A DNA stretch of 64,000 nt from Tenrec ecaudatus (GCF_050624435.1 NC_134530.1:147662721-147726720); one strand, 5' to 3'. Counted from the first letter of the stretch, positions 1 through 12,133 are shown. Translations and numbers: made by a program. The notes: generated by a model from the sequence alone, not told the origin.

Positions 1-503
1 CTCTAGTAAAAACTGACTTGCAGGCAGCTAACAATGACACTGAAGCTATAACTGGACACTAGGCCCTCTATGGGTAACTTCCGGTTCATTACGTCATTTA
101 AGCTGTCCCCCAGCCCTTCAAGGCGGGCTTTATGATGTGCCTTTTAGAAATGAAACGGGAGGGAATGCTCCTCTCATTTTGGTGACTTGCCAATGAGAGC
201 TTCAGATCCATGTCAGCTCCTGAGTTCCAACCAGATTCATTTGAATAACCAAGTCTGTTTCTCAAGTCCAAGGGGGAGGAGTTAAGAGAAAGAATGGGTG
301 GCTGAGAGATGTGAGGCTTCCTGTCATCCCACCCACCTCCTCTTAAGACAGGAACTGAGAGCAGCCCAGGGATGCCGAAAAGTTCTGTGGTTGCCGCAAG
401 GGGGAGACAGAGGCCAAAGCACAGTGCCTACCTAAGAGGTAAACTACAACTGGGCCCACCACCCCTGGGGCTACCTGTTCTTTCTGCCTTTTTTCTTACA
501 AAG
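1..503. other. Upstream intergenic DNA, no gene seen
   Basis: Unique-looking sequence with no recognisable exon, RNA gene or repeat boundary. It lies about 2 kb upstream of the TAFA3 CpG island, so it could hold distal regulatory sites, but nothing specific is visible. Confidence 0.4.
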
Positions 504-660
504 AGGAACCCTGGTGGTGTAGTGGTTATGTGTGGTCAGCAGTTTAAAGCCACCAGCAGCTCTGTGGGAGAAAGACTGGGTTTTCTACTCCTGAAAACAG
601 TTATAGTCTTGAAAACACACAATAGGTTGGGTCCATGGCAGTGAGCTTGATTTTTGGTTT
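504..660 (+). repeat. AfroSINE
   Basis: The copy begins with the tRNA-derived head (gaaccctggtggtgtagtggttat), then the 'gtcagcagtttaaagccaccagcagc' B-box block, the 'gagaaagactgggttttctactcc' middle, and a short tail ending in a T/G-rich run. It is truncated before the usual 'gggtcgctatgagtc' block. Confidence 0.85.
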
Positions 661-2396
661 GCTCTTGTGAAGAGAAGGGGTTAGTGGTACTGACACAATT
701 CTGGAAGAACGCTGTCTCCAAACTCCATATCCAGAAACTGATCTTTGGGTCTCTGAGACACCCACTGTTCCACACACCATCCCAAATGGGGTTTCAGCTC
801 CTCCTCGTGGCCCAGTCAGAGCCCACGGGCACCTGACGGGATGATGGGGACCTATCGTCTAGGCTCTGTCACAAGATCCCTCATCACACCCACCCCTTCC
901 CTGTGTTAAATTATGCCTCCTCTCTCTACCCTCCATCCCCCAAAAGAGTGGCAGCTTCCTGTCCTGGAAGCTTCCAAATAATCTCAAAATAGTCATTCAC
1001 GTTTGTAGACTTGTGCTTGTACTTTAAAGCCAGAGAATGAAAAATCGCATGAGAAAAGTCGACTCAGATTCACAGAGATTGGAGAGGCAAGTGAGGGACA
1101 GAACATGCTGCTGATATAGGTTTGTCCCTCCAGTTAGAGAAATACTGGAAACAGCTCTTAAATAAACAGTAGCCTCAAGCAAATGAGGGGGGTGGGTGCA
1201 GGGAGAGGAATAACATAATGGTTCTTTTTATTATTCAATGTGTCTGGGAGAGTTTGCTTATCACTTGTTGGTGTCATCCAGACAGACTCTTATTCCTCGC
1301 TCTTCCACTGTGGTGTGGCTGCAAGTAGCAAAAGCGGCCAGGAACCAGACACCCCCAGCTGCAGCACCAGATGGTCAGCAGAAATGCTGCTAACTTCCCA
1401 GGGCCCCAGATCAGCCCTCTGGTCATATCCCTGTGCAAAGAGCTTGGCTCCCTTCCAGTGGACCTCTCTCACCTCTGAGCCCCTGCTCAGTCCTCTGAGT
1501 GCCCCAGAACCACAGAGAAGTTCACCACCACCTCTGCTCAGCCCCAGGCAGCAGAGATGGGAGTGGGGTTGTGAGATGAAAGTGGGTGGGGAGTGGAATG
1601 AGGAAGCAGGCTTGGGAGCCAATCAGAGCTTTTCTCTGCCAAGAATGGCCTCTGCTCAGAACCCAGACCTGCGCAAAGGAGGGATGCTTGAGGGCTCAGC
1701 CAGGGAGGGTGGGGTGAGCGTTCTCAGAACCAGCGGCCACAAGGATGTATCTATCCCAGAGGCCACTTGTCCCCTGCCTTTCTCTCCTGGTTACTCAGTG
1801 AAGAGGCCCGTCTGTCACTGCTGTTAAACACACCCACAGATCATCACCTACAATTGGTCCTGTACTTTCCCTTCTGAAATTTTACCCTGTAGGAAAGTGG
1901 AAACATGACGGCTATTTTTCTGATGAAGAAACTGAACCTGCTTGGATTCACACCCCCAAAGCACAGGGATCCTTCACAGATGGCTGCAGCCTCCCTACTC
2001 GCTCCCCACTACGTCTCACTCCTAGTCCACCCAGCCTGCCGTGGGGCGGGGGGGGGGGTTGGGAGAGGGGGGCACCACTCCTGAGGTGGAGATAGATCAT
2101 TTACTATTGATTTTTAATAGCTTAACAATAAAGGCTTGGGGAATACCAACCTACCTTGTCCAATAGACGTCTTAGATCTATTTCATTTTAATGAATCTAG
2201 ATTTCTTTCAGCTTCAATAACATCACGCTGGTGACAAGAGAAGTGGACGGGGCAGTCGGAGAATCGTCAAAGCCCAAGAGCCTTGAGTCTCTTCCTGGCA
2301 ACACCTGCCCCTTTTCTTGAGCCACGGGACTAGGGACCAACCACCTTAGGGCTTGGAGGGAGCCGCCTGCACGTCCCTCTGAGCTACTCCAGTCTA
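661..2396. other. Unique DNA upstream of TAFA3
   Basis: No gene is supported. A small MIR-like patch (gatgaagaaactgaacctgc) sits near 1920-1945, and a G homopolymer (about 2047-2058) could be assembly-sensitive. The open + frame at 1240-1827 has no recognisable protein features and is treated as chance. Confidence 0.4.
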
Positions 2397-2830
2397 GACA
2401 AGATGAGGTGTCCACGCGGTCGGCATCTGCGGGCACCGGGCGTCCTTCGTCTCCTCCGTTTGCCCGCAGCCGCCAGGGGCCGCTGCACCTGGCTGTGCCC
2501 GCCGACCCGCGAGCGTTCTGCGCGGTGCCCGCGCTGTCCCCGAGGAGGTGGCGACGCCGCGCGGGGCTCTGGACGCGAGGGCGCCCCAGCTAGGAGCGGC
2601 AGCGGCGCGCTCCCCGGCTTGGCACGGAGAGCCTCGGAGGAACCGGCTGAGCTCGGCAGAGCCGGCGGGGCCGGGCTGGAGCCTCTCCCTGCCCAGAGCG
2701 GAGTCCCCCTTGCGGGGACCCCAACAAGAGCCGAGCTGCGCAGTCCCGGGAACGCAGCAACTTGGTAAGGGGACCGGGAAGCGCGGGGGGTGGGGACGGC
2801 GGCTGGGGAGCGCGCCTTTTGAAGTCTTTC
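2397..2830 (+). promoter_or_regulatory. TAFA3: CpG island, probable TAFA3 promoter
   Basis: CpG dinucleotides are dense here and sparse on both sides, which is the mark of a mammalian CpG-island promoter. The island ends just before a good splice donor (cttg|gtaagg) at 2765-2766 and lies 2.6 kb upstream of the exon with the TAFA3 start codon. That matches the human gene's short layout with an untranslated first exon. No TATA box is evident. Assignment to TAFA3 rests on position and orientation. Confidence 0.7.
2400..2764 (+). other. TAFA3: Probable TAFA3 untranslated exon 1
   Basis: The 3' boundary is taken from the donor at 2765 (acttg|gtaagg). The 5' end is not determinable from sequence and is set loosely at the start of the CpG island. 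It would splice to the acceptor at 5326-5327, one base before the start codon. Overlapping open frames on both strands are a by-product of the GC-rich composition. Confidence 0.5.
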
Positions 2831-5327
2831 TCCTGGGCTCAGAGCAAGGGGAGACGCAGCCTCGCAGTGGAATCAGTGGGCACCCTTGTGGGACAGGTTG
2901 GTCCCAGGTGGGAGCGAGGGCATCGGGATTGGAGGGCGGAATGGTCACCGGTCCGGGAATGGTGGTGGCGGGGAGGAGGAAGGGAGGGAGGGACTTGAAG
3001 TGAAGGTTCTCATCCGTCACATCCTCAACTTCATACCGGTGTGCAGACCTCTCATCCGCTGCGCTGGCAGGAAAGGCTGGGGCACTGAGGCCGGAGGGGG
3101 AGACACCGAGGGCAGCCAGCCCAAGAACAGATCCCAGAAGCTTCTTTCCCTAGCTCTCAGAGGAAAGAAATAGAATCTGGGGAAATCGGTCCAAATGGCC
3201 CCACTCTTCCCTGAGTTATTTTGGGTCTCTGGGCTCACTGAAGACATGGGAGACTTGAACTGGGCTAATAGAGAGAAATGGCATGGGAATGATCTCAGAG
3301 AAGACAAAGCTGCCTTTGTAAGGATGAAAAGCAGGTTCATGGTGGGGGTGAGGGGAAGAGATAGCCCCTCCCAAAGATAGGAACCTCTCTGCCCTTTGGG
3401 CAGCAGCCTGGTCCTGAACAGGATGACCACCTCTCCCCTTCCGCCTCCATAGCCTGGTCCAGCTCTGTGTTGGGAGCCAGGAGGCAGCCCTCCTCTCCCC
3501 TTCCGCCTCCATAACCTGGTCCAGCTCTGTCCTGGGAGCCAGGAGGCAGCCCACCTCTCCCCTTCCGCCTCCATAACCTGGTCCAGCTCTGTCCTGGGAG
3601 CCAGGAGGCAGCCCACCTCTCCCCTTCCGCCTCCATAACCTGGTCCAGCTCTGTCCTGGAAGCCAGGAGGCAGCCCTCTGTATTTCCAGCTCCACCCTCC
3701 TACCTGTTCCAGTTTCTTCTCCCTTTGGAGGTTGAAGGAGGAGGCGTCTTTAGGGAGAAATAGAGATGTTGTTGGGGCCTGTAGCCTCGGGGCCCCTCTC
3801 CTTCCTCTGAGCGCCTCCCTCCCTCACACCTTCTAGAGTGAAAATGAGGGTGTGTGTGGCACAGTTGAGCTAGCTCCCTGGGAATCCAGAAGGCAAGTAT
3901 GAAGGGCTAGAAGTAGAGGTGAGAAGGATCCAGGGATACCGCAAGAATCCTTCCCAGGTGGGCCCTGATTTACCAGAGAGCCCTTCTCTGGTGCTCAGCT
4001 CCCTTCCAGAGAGCAGAGAAATGCCAGTGGTGCTGATTCTGAGACAGGCCCAGCCTCACTCAGGTACAACTTTACTCCCGGGACAGGGACACTCCCTCTG
4101 GCCACTCTTCTCAGGTCACCACCCAGGGATACCTGGGGATTCCCAGGGCACCGTGAGGAACAGCTTCTTCGGTGTCTATCCACTGCCCTCCTTCTCCCTT
4201 GACAGAGCCAGAGGGCCATCCCCCAATAGCCCTTTCACTGGATCAGGGACAGTGAGTCTGACTGAGACCAGTGGGCGGACAAACAGAAGCCAAAGCTTTC
4301 CACAAGAGGTGAGTGGGGGGACAATTGAAGCTGGGGGTTGGGGAACTAGAGATTCGTATCCAAGGGAGCAGCTGAAGACTGGCAGTTGGCAGCTTTGGAC
4401 ATGTCATTTGACTTCTGTTAGCCTCCTTCTGTTTCTTCTTTTAAAAATCACACTTAAGTTGAAAAGCACATACATTGCCATGGTTCCATATTCAAAGGGA
4501 AAAAAAAGAAAGAAAAAGGACTAGGGATAAAAATGAGTTTACCTTTGACTTCTACCTCCCAATCACACCATTCCCCTTCTTGGAGGTAACCACGCTACTA
4601 GTTCGTTGTAGTAGTAGTACATCTTTCCAGAACCAGTGTGCTCGTCTCCAAGCAGTATGTATAAGCCCTCCCCCATGATACAGATGTTAGCATTTCACAC
4701 ACGCCGTCCTACTCCATTTTTTCCGGGTAATAGTGGTTTCTTGCTGGAGACTGCTGTGGGCATGCCCACATAAGGTGCCCCCCCTCCGTCCCCAGTTATG
4801 TGTACAGCTGATGGGACCACTTTCCTCTACATGCCCCATAGTGTAGTCAGCCAGCCCCTCACTGTTGGTCTCTTAGAGTGCTCCGGTTAGGTTTTGAATC
4901 TGGAAAGTAGATCCCAGTTTTCTTTCCAGGGCTGTCCTGAAGGTTTCAAGATTCTGTGCGTGAAGTGCCTGGGCCAATAGTTGGGCATTATTATTATTCC
5001 TCCCATCCCACAGTCCCAGTGGGACCACAGCTAGAGCATTCTTCAAGTTCTGTCTTCATTTTCACCTCCTCCAGGAAGCCTTCCTTGACTTCCCCCGCAG
5101 GGACCACCTCTCCCTTCCAGCTGCCTTTCCTCCTCCCTGTAGCACTCATGACTTCTCCAGGGAGTTTGAGCCAGGCTGAAGGCTGCCCAAGGCTGTGCCA
5201 TGCACCCTTCCTGCCTTCAGGGGTCCCAGAGCACAAGGCACAAAGGAGTGGGTGTGTGGGCTGGGGGCTGGGGGTGGGGAGGGCTCCTGTGGAAGTGGAG
5301 CAGGGTGTGTGCCCTTTCTATCCACAG
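2765..5327 (+). other. TAFA3: TAFA3 intron 1
   Basis: Bounded by gtaagg at 2765 and the pyrimidine-rich acceptor 'gccctttctatccacag' ending at 5327. It contains the 62-bp minisatellite and otherwise unique sequence; no second gene is visible. Extent depends on exon 1 being assigned correctly. Confidence 0.55.
3430..3677. repeat. 62-bp minisatellite, four copies
   Basis: The unit starting 'cctctccccttccgcctcca' begins at 3430, 3492, 3554 and 3616, exactly 62 bases apart, with only a few substitutions between copies. Because 62 is not a multiple of three, the - strand reads through the array in shifting frames and produces several overlapping spurious repeat-protein ORFs. It lies in TAFA3 intron 1. 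Confidence 0.95.
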
Positions 5328-5443
5328 GATGAGTGGCAGGGCTGCCCAAAACAGGGACTCCGCTGGCTGGATGCTGGCTCTTTGTCTGGCCTGGCTGTGG
5401 ACCCACCTGGCGTCAGCTTCCTTGCAGCCATTGGCTCCCACAG
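5328..5443 (+). CDS. TAFA3: TAFA3 coding exon: start codon and signal peptide
   Basis: Acceptor AG at 5326-5327, ATG at 5329, donor GT at 5444 (cacag|gttagg); the exon ends in phase 1. It encodes 38 residues: a polar N-region, a hydrophobic core (MLALCLAWLWTHL) and a small-residue stretch (ASAS) where signal peptidase would cut. The core and the Leu-Gln-Pro after it are characteristic of TAFA3 rather than its paralogues. The ATG is chosen because it immediately follows the acceptor and gives the standard signal peptide length. Confidence 0.9.
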
Positions 5444-5976
5444 GTTAGGGGGAGGCTCGGGCCCTGGGGAGGGGGTTCCAAGAATACCTGCAGAGCTAAA
5501 CACTTCATTAACCCGCTTCCACAGCAGTCAGGCTCCCCCCCCCCCCCCCAGCCCCCAGGACCTGTGGAGTCCATACATTCTAGGGCTTTTGGCTCCTGTG
5601 TTCCTCATCCAGGGATCTCTCAGCTCTCCTGCCTGGGAGAGGCTACCTTTCCTTCAGGCCTGGCCGGAGTTCTGCAGGGAGGCGGGCCCTAGGTGGGTGG
5701 TGATGGTGGGGTTTATGTTTAGCCTCCTGTCCTAATTCTGGGGTTTTCCTTCCGGGATGGCTAAAGCTTGTGTAAGCGGATGATCCTCTCTTCGCACTGC
5801 AAGCCCCCCGGGGCCCTTGCCCTCACCCTGAGTAGGCCAGGGTGGGGGAGGTTGTTGTGAGCTATGTTTTCTGTGCCAAAGGCACCCCTCAGTGCTGAGT
5901 GGGGCCTCCCTGAGGAGGAAGGGCAGAGACACTGTGAAGCTCCAGGAAGATTTCTTCCTCTACCTCCTCCCCTTAA

Positions 5977-6252
<276 letters not shown>

Positions 6253-6732
6253 TGATCCTGGAGATATAAGGTCTGCGAGGCCTCTCCATCTGTTGGAGAT
6301 ACAGTGTCATGCGGATCCCAGAGCTGTCAGGATCCTGCTCAGGGGCAGGGCGGGCAGATGTCTCCATCCTCACTTCACAGATAGATAGGGACGGCTCCGT
6401 GACCCGCGTGCCGTTCCACCTGCCCGTTTCTTCACTGGCATCTTCTCACACAGGCCCGCCCACTCTCACCTCAAGCCACAGTAACTCCTCCTGAGCCCTC
6501 TTCCCTGGCGGGGCCTTTCCCAAGCTGGCTGGCCCAGCCCTTCCTCTCATCCTCATGGCCACATCTTTACCAGTCCCTTCCCTGCCCAGGACCCACACAG
6601 AGCGCTCACACCTGCTGCACCCACCCCTTCCCCACAGCCGTGCACACTCTCACTTTCTTATACTGCTGTTATAATATACATGGGCCCATTCCTGCACTCG
6701 GATTTGGGGACCCCTTCAAATGGCTCCCAGAC

Positions 6733-6734
<2 letters not shown>

Positions 6735-6781
<47 letters not shown>
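6735..6781. repeat. (CA)n microsatellite
   Basis: Perfect CA dinucleotide run of about 23 units in the TAFA3 intron between coding exons at 6219 and 7545. Confidence 0.98.
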
Positions 6782-6784
<3 letters not shown>

Positions 6785-6834
6785 AAGGGCATGTGGAAGA
6801 TTGCACCGCTATACTGATGAAAACCCCCACATCC

Positions 6835-6962
6835 AACTCTGCCACCCAGTGGATGCTGACTTAGTGGCCCTGTGGGGCAGACTAGAACTGCCCCCGTGGG
6901 TTTCTGAGACTGTAACTCTTCATGGGAGTAGACAGCCTTGTCCCTCTCCCCCAGAAAGAGGT
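6835..6962 (-). repeat. AfroSINE, 3' part
   Basis: Reverse-oriented copy: 'gtggccctgtggggcagactagaactgcc' and 'ctgagactgtaactcttcatgggagtagac' are the complement of the AfroSINE tail and middle. The tRNA head is missing. Confidence 0.8.
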
Positions 6963-7100
6963 GTCCAACAGTGGTCTCCAATGGCTGACCTCGCCCTTAA
7001 CCTCCCACCACATCCCCCACTATGCCACCAAGGTTCCTTCGAGACTGAGGACATGGGTGTTCTCTTCTAGGGTTGCTGCAGTGCCAACTTCCCTGCCTTG

Positions 7101-7300
7101 GAGGAGCTCTGGTGGCATAGTGATTATGGGGTGACCTGCAAGATCCGAAGTTGCAGCTGCCAGCAGCTCTGCGGTCGATTTCACTCAACAGTTCCAGTTT
7201 GGGAAATCCATAGGGGCAGTTCGACCTGGCCCTACAGGGTCACTGTGAGTCGGCATCGACCCATAGGCAGTGTGTTTTGTTGTCTGGTTTGGGTTTGCAT
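7101..7300 (+). repeat. AfroSINE, near full length
   Basis: Head 'gagctctggtggcatagtgattat', middle, and the tail 'ctacagggtcactgtgagtcggcatcgac' ending in a TTGT-rich stretch. It sits in the TAFA3 intron upstream of the exon at 7545. Confidence 0.9.
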
Positions 7301-7507
7301 CCCTGCCTTTAGCCCATACCATCTGTAGTGATATGTGAGAACTCTGGGATTAAAGTTGATATGATTGTGTCCTCAGGCCTCAGACGGACAGCTGCCTCTT
7401 CCTGCAGCCCCGGGGTCCAGGGAAAGTCAGGGTTCAGAGCCAGAGACATGTAGAAAAAACACACTTTGTCCCCAGCCTGCTCTTGACTGCACACTTGTCC
7501 TCCCTGA

Positions 7508-7786
<279 letters not shown>

Positions 7787-8301
7787 TGACTCAAGGTGAG
7801 ATCTGCAGACCATGAGGACACAGCCACTGACAGGGCTGCCGGGTCTGTCCCAGCGGACTTTGGAGTTAGGCACCCAGGGCTTGACACGTCGCACACCTTC
7901 ATTCCCTCCTCGTTGCCTGCAGTGGATTTGCCTGCAGAAAATGTCAGGTCTATCCAAACAAAGCAGGGAATTGAAGGAATTATCCAGATAATTCAGGGAG
8001 AATCCCAACTTCTTCCTAGATGCCATTCTGCACGCCCACCCCTGCCAGGCCCCACTGTCACAAGTGCGTGCAGCTCTTAGATGCCTTCCTCTAGGTCAGA
8101 ATGCTCTGCTATGATGGCTCCTGAGAGGACACGGTTTGCTGCCCACCCCACAGAACAAGGGGCAATTAAAATTGTATCAAACTTGTTAGCAGTCCCACAT
8201 GTGTCACCATTAATCAGTCACACCATTGTCATCACCATGTATGCAGATGAGTGGCATTGCATGGCAAGGCAGAGCTTGTCCTCCTTGTCCTCTTGTTAAG
8301 C

Positions 8302-8302
<1 letters not shown>

Positions 8303-8348
<46 letters not shown>
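8303..8348. repeat. (CA)n microsatellite
   Basis: Perfect CA run of about 23 units in the last TAFA3 intron. Confidence 0.98.
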
Positions 8349-8350
<2 letters not shown>

Positions 8351-8662
8351 CAACCCAGTAAACAAATCAAGTTAAGAAGGAAACAGAGCCTTTCAGGTTC
8401 CAAAGAGAGCAGTCAGTTTCAGGGAGCAGACAAACCAAAGGAGAACCAGCTAGAACCAGTTTGGTTGGGGATAAAGTCGAACTTCCAATATCCAGACAGC
8501 AAGGTGGTGGGACAGCCATTCTGAAGTCGATTTAGCACTACAAGGGAGTGAGACCCATCATAGCCTTGGTGACATTTGTCACACATTTGTAGGCTTGAGG
8601 TTGCAGCCTGTAGAGGCTCATGCATCACTGTGCTTACAAATGTGAGCAGTTATTCTGAAACC

Positions 8663-8868
8663 AGGAGTCCCTGGTTGATGAACCCTATAGGCTTGGCTGC
8701 TAACCCCAAATTTGATGGCTCGAGTCCACCCAGAAGCACTTTGGAAAAAAGATCTGGATGGAGATCGGCTTCCCAAAACGCAGCCGTTAAACCTTTTATG
8801 GAGCACAGTTCTCTTCTGACGCACATGGGGTTGGAATGAACTCCACAGCAACTGGTTACGTTGAAGCC
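8663..8868 (+). repeat. AfroSINE-related SINE, divergent subtype
   Basis: Begins 'gagtccctggttgatgaac' and 'cttggctgctaacccc', with the tail 'ggagcacagttctcttctgacgcacatggggttggaatgaactcc'. The layout is AfroSINE-like but the middle and tail differ; related copies occur at about 39715-40075. Confidence 0.65.
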
Positions 8869-9051
8869 AGCCATGGTGAGGCTTTCCTGATTTGTGTTTG
8901 CCTGAGTCCCTGGGCCAGTTTGGACTGTTCAGAGGTCAGGGCTTGGTAACATTGACCCCTCCGTGACCTGTGTGATCCTGGGGAGACTCTGGCATGCTGG
9001 GATGGGATAAACCTTCCCTGTGCTAACCTTCTCTCATCACTTGCTCTGTAG

Positions 9052-9063
9052 GTCACTCGATAG
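9052..9063 (+). CDS. TAFA3: TAFA3 last coding exon start
   Basis: Acceptor 'cttgctctgtag' ends at 9051, followed by GTC ACT CGA TAG. The three codons V-T-R and the stop equal the human TAFA3 C-terminus and follow in phase 0 from exon 4, which confirms the exon chain. The stop is reached only in the ancestral frame. Confidence 0.85.
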   Translation, partial: VTR

Positions 9064-9551
9064 CATTTGGGGGTCATGGCCTGGACAAGACAGGCTCATC
9101 TGAGCCCTGGACTCAAGAGTACTGTTCCTTATCCTTCAGCAAACACGAGGCCTCGTTGACCGGGCCACCTGCAGCAGTGCTCCTTCCAGGAAAAGTTCCA
9201 TCCAGCTGCTCAGCAAGTATGGATGGATCTCTGGTCACATATGTTCCTAGCCATGTGCTGAACACTTCTGAAGATTTGTGCCAGCTCCTGACACATTGAA
9301 GGACGGATCTCCCCGTTGTTGCCAGACCAGATCTGTCTTATTTGGAGGGATGAATTGACGTGAGGAAGAAAGGCAAAGAAGAAGCCAAACAGCGGCTCAG
9401 TCAAGCTTCTGCAGCGGCGTCACTTGTTGGAGGCTGTCCATCGGGGGCTGGATAGACAGGGCCTCAAAATTACCCTTCTCCTAGAGCCTCAGGTTTTTGT
9501 TTACTTGTTTTAACAGATGAGGAATCTCAGCACCAGAGACATGGGGTGATC
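9064..9551 (+). other. TAFA3: Probable TAFA3 3' UTR, end undetermined
   Basis: Follows the stop codon at 9061-9063. No convincing AATAAA with a downstream GU element precedes the L1 insertion at 9563, so the transcript end may lie inside or beyond the insertion. A MIR core starts near 9508. Confidence 0.4.
9508..9551 (+). repeat. MIR fragment, left piece
   Basis: 'acagatgaggaatctcagcaccagagacatgg' is the conserved MIR block. Its continuation is found after the L1, at 10358-10400 (ggctgttaagaaccaaacccgggcctt). Confidence 0.65.
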
Positions 9552-9562
9552 TCCCCAAGTCT

Positions 9563-10346
9563 TTTTTTTTTAACAATTTATTAGGGGCTCATACAACTCT
9601 TATCACAGTCCATACATATACATGCATCAATTGTATAAAGCACATCTGTACATTCTTTGCCCTAATCATTTTCTTTTTTTCCTCTCCTCTTTTCTTTTTT
9701 TACATTTATTAGGGACTCATACAACTCTTATCACAATCCATACATATACATACATCAATTGTATAAAGCACATCCATACATTCCCTGCCCCAATCATTCT
9801 CAAAGCATTTGCTCTCCACTTAAGCCCTTTGCATCAGGTCCTCTTTTTTTTTTCCCCTCCCTCCCCGCTCCCCGCCCCCTCATGTGCCCTTGGTAATTTA
9901 TACATCGTTATTTTGTCATATCTTGCCCTATCCGGGGTCTCCCTTTCCCCCCTTCTCTGCTGTCCCTCTCCCAGGGAGGAGGTCACATGTGGATCCTTGT
10001 AATCAGTTCCCCCTTTCCAACCCACTCACCCTCCACTCTCTCAGCATCGCCCCTCACACCCTTGGTCCTGAAGGTATCATCCACCCTGGATTCCCTGTGC
10101 CTCCAGCCCTCATATGTACCAGTGTACAACCTCTGCCCTATCCAGCCCTGCAAGGTAGAATTCAGATCATGGTAGTTGGGGGGAGGAAGCATCCAGGATC
10201 TGGGGGAAAGCTGTGTTCTTCATCGGTACTACATCACACCCTAATTAACCCATCTCCTCTCCTAAACCCCTCTATGAGGGGATCTCCATTGGCCGACACT
10301 TGGGCCTTGGGTCTCCACTCTGCACTTCCCTCTTCATTCAATAGGG
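9563..10346 (-). mobile_element. Truncated L1 3' end(s) with target-site duplication
   Basis: A T-run at the left edge (poly-A tail of a - strand copy) leads into the complement of the local L1 3' UTR (tttattaggggctcatacaa). The insertion is flanked by a perfect 11-base repeat 'tccccaagtct' at 9552-9562 and 10347-10357. The L1 3' terminus occurs twice (from 9572 and from about 9703), each followed by the 'ccatacatatacat.catcaattgtataaagcacat' block, so one short L1 end is nested against another or the end was duplicated. Confidence 0.9.
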
Positions 10347-10400
10347 TCCCCAAGTCTTTACCGCAACTTCCACTCTGGCTGTTAAGAACCAAACCCGGGC

Positions 10401-11650
10401 CTTCCATGTTGTTGTCTCCGGTACAGGAAGAACACATCAAGTCCCAGCTGAACAGCGGCAATGTTTTTGTCTGTTTTGTTTTCCCTCAGGAAAGCTAGAA
10501 CGTTCAGCAGTCTCTGTCCTCTCATCGGAAATGGTCTGAAATATCCTACCCCTCCTGTGCACTCTGCCTCAGCCCAGACAATTCCAAACAGTGGTGAGGC
10601 TTACCTGATTTGTGGGTGCCTGGGTCATGACCATCAGGGGCCACTCAATCCAGGGGCAGCTAGGGCAATCCTAGCTGTCAACCCCACGCCAGGGCTGGGC
10701 CATCTCTTCCAGGGTCCTTGGACAGTGGCAGTTGTGACACTGGCTCCAAAACAGTCCAGGTGGCTCCAAGGCGGAGGTCTTCCCCCTTCAAAAGTTCCTG
10801 CTGGGCAGTAGGGGTGGGAGATGGGCACTCTGCCGTTGAGGGCGGGTGGCATCACCAGACTGACGCTCCACGGTGGCGTGGAGAAAACGCTCAGGCTTCA
10901 GGGTCTCAGGGGCATGTGCTACCTGGTGAATGGCAGCCTCCATGATTGTTGGAATCACCAGGACTTCAGGGACAGGAGTGGGGCCCTTGAGAACAGGGGT
11001 GTTAGTAGAGTGACTCAGGAGATGCTGAATTCTGACCCACAGAGATGAAGTGGATAATGTGCTTGGGCTGGGGCTCTGCTCACCCTCCTTCCCCCACCTC
11101 CCATTCAGTAAAGCCAAGGCCAGTTGATATTACCTGCTCCTCACCTCCAGTTTATCTTGTTTTTGCTTTATTTTCTTCTGGTAATGGGGCGAACAGTGAC
11201 GCTGTTTTCTCCCTAGACTGTAAGCCCAGACTGGCAGGCTGACTGCGGGCGGGTCTCTGCGGAGAGTGTGTTCAGGGAGCAGGGTGCGGGGAAGGGCTTG
11301 CTCAGCATTTTCTCACAGTCTCCGTCAGGGCTGGGGAGTGGATCAGGAGGTTGGCAAATGTCTGGGAAAGATCTAGAGAGTAAGTAGTCTAAGCACTGCC
11401 CACCACAGAGATGCAATCACGTCGTCTTTGTTTTGTTGTTGCTGGTTTGCTTTATTCCTTTTTTTTCTTTCCAGCCTTTTCGTTTTTGTCCCCCACATCT
11501 CCCCATACTTCCTCCACTCCCAGCTGCCCCGTAGCCTTCCAAACCTGCTTGTTTTGGTGTGAAAACCCCTTTTCTTGTATTTGTGTTTTTCTTTTATAAT
11601 AGTGGTCTCATGAAGTATTTGCCTTTATGAGACTGGCGAACTTCACTGAG
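10401..11650. other. Unique intergenic DNA
   Basis: No gene, RNA gene or clear repeat seen. Short open frames on both strands show no family signature. Confidence 0.35.
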
Positions 11651-11656
11651 CATATC

Positions 11657-11873
11657 AAAAAATCAAAACCAAACTCGCTGCTATAGAGTCAATGCCGACT
11701 TATTGTGACCCTATGGTACAAGATACCACAGCCCTCTTAGTTTCTAAGACAGGAACTGTTTGTGGGCATAGAAAGTCCCATCGTTCTCTCAGGAAGTGGC
11801 CGATGGTTTAGAACTGCTGACTTTTCGGATTGCAGCCCAACTTGCAACCACTACACCAGCAAAGGGCTCCTTT
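11657..11873 (-). repeat. AfroSINE, near full length
   Basis: Reverse-oriented: starts with the complement of the tail (aaaccaaactcgctgctatagagtcaatgccgac) and ends with the complement of the head (caaccactacaccagcaaagggctcc). Confidence 0.9.
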
Positions 11874-12106
11874 GCTCAGCATAGTGTCTGCCAAATAGCT
11901 CCATGTTCTATGTTATTGGACATTGTTTTGGAGTGCTGCAAAATCTTCCATTGTACGCATCTTCCAGAGTTTATTTACCTGCTTTGTTTTATTTTTTTAT
12001 TTCACACACAGACACACACTCTTCTCAGCTTCAGGGCTCTGCTCACAGTTCGCCAGCCTGGTGGACCTTTGAAGACAGACTCTTTCTGTAGCGTGGGGCG
12101 GGGCGG

Positions 12107-12133
12107 GTGTGTGTGTGTGTGTGTGTGTGTGTG
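12107..12133. repeat. (GT)n microsatellite
   Basis: Uninterrupted GT run of about 13 units. Confidence 0.95.

Noticed and set aside
504..660. A/B-box promoter of a tRNA gene
   Set aside because: Belongs to the AfroSINE head, which is repeated about twenty-five times in the window.
1240..1827. 195-codon + strand ORF
   Set aside because: No family signature, no matching promoter or splice structure, and low-complexity Pro/Ser-rich content.
2394..3020. 208-codon - strand ORF across the CpG island
   Set aside because: Explained by GC-rich composition lowering stop frequency; no domain, and + strand splice signals explain the region better.
3430..3677. Regular repeats as a CRISPR-like array
   Set aside because: Units are directly adjacent with no spacers, and the genome is mammalian.
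3017..3695. Overlapping - strand ORFs with repeated 'APRTELDQVMEAEGER'-like units
   Set aside because: Product of the 62-bp minisatellite read in three frames; intronic and on the strand opposite to TAFA3.
8875..10625. Short similarity 'gtgaggctt.cctgatttgtg' at 8875 and 10592
   Set aside because: About 30 bases only, with unrelated flanks; too short to call a duplication.
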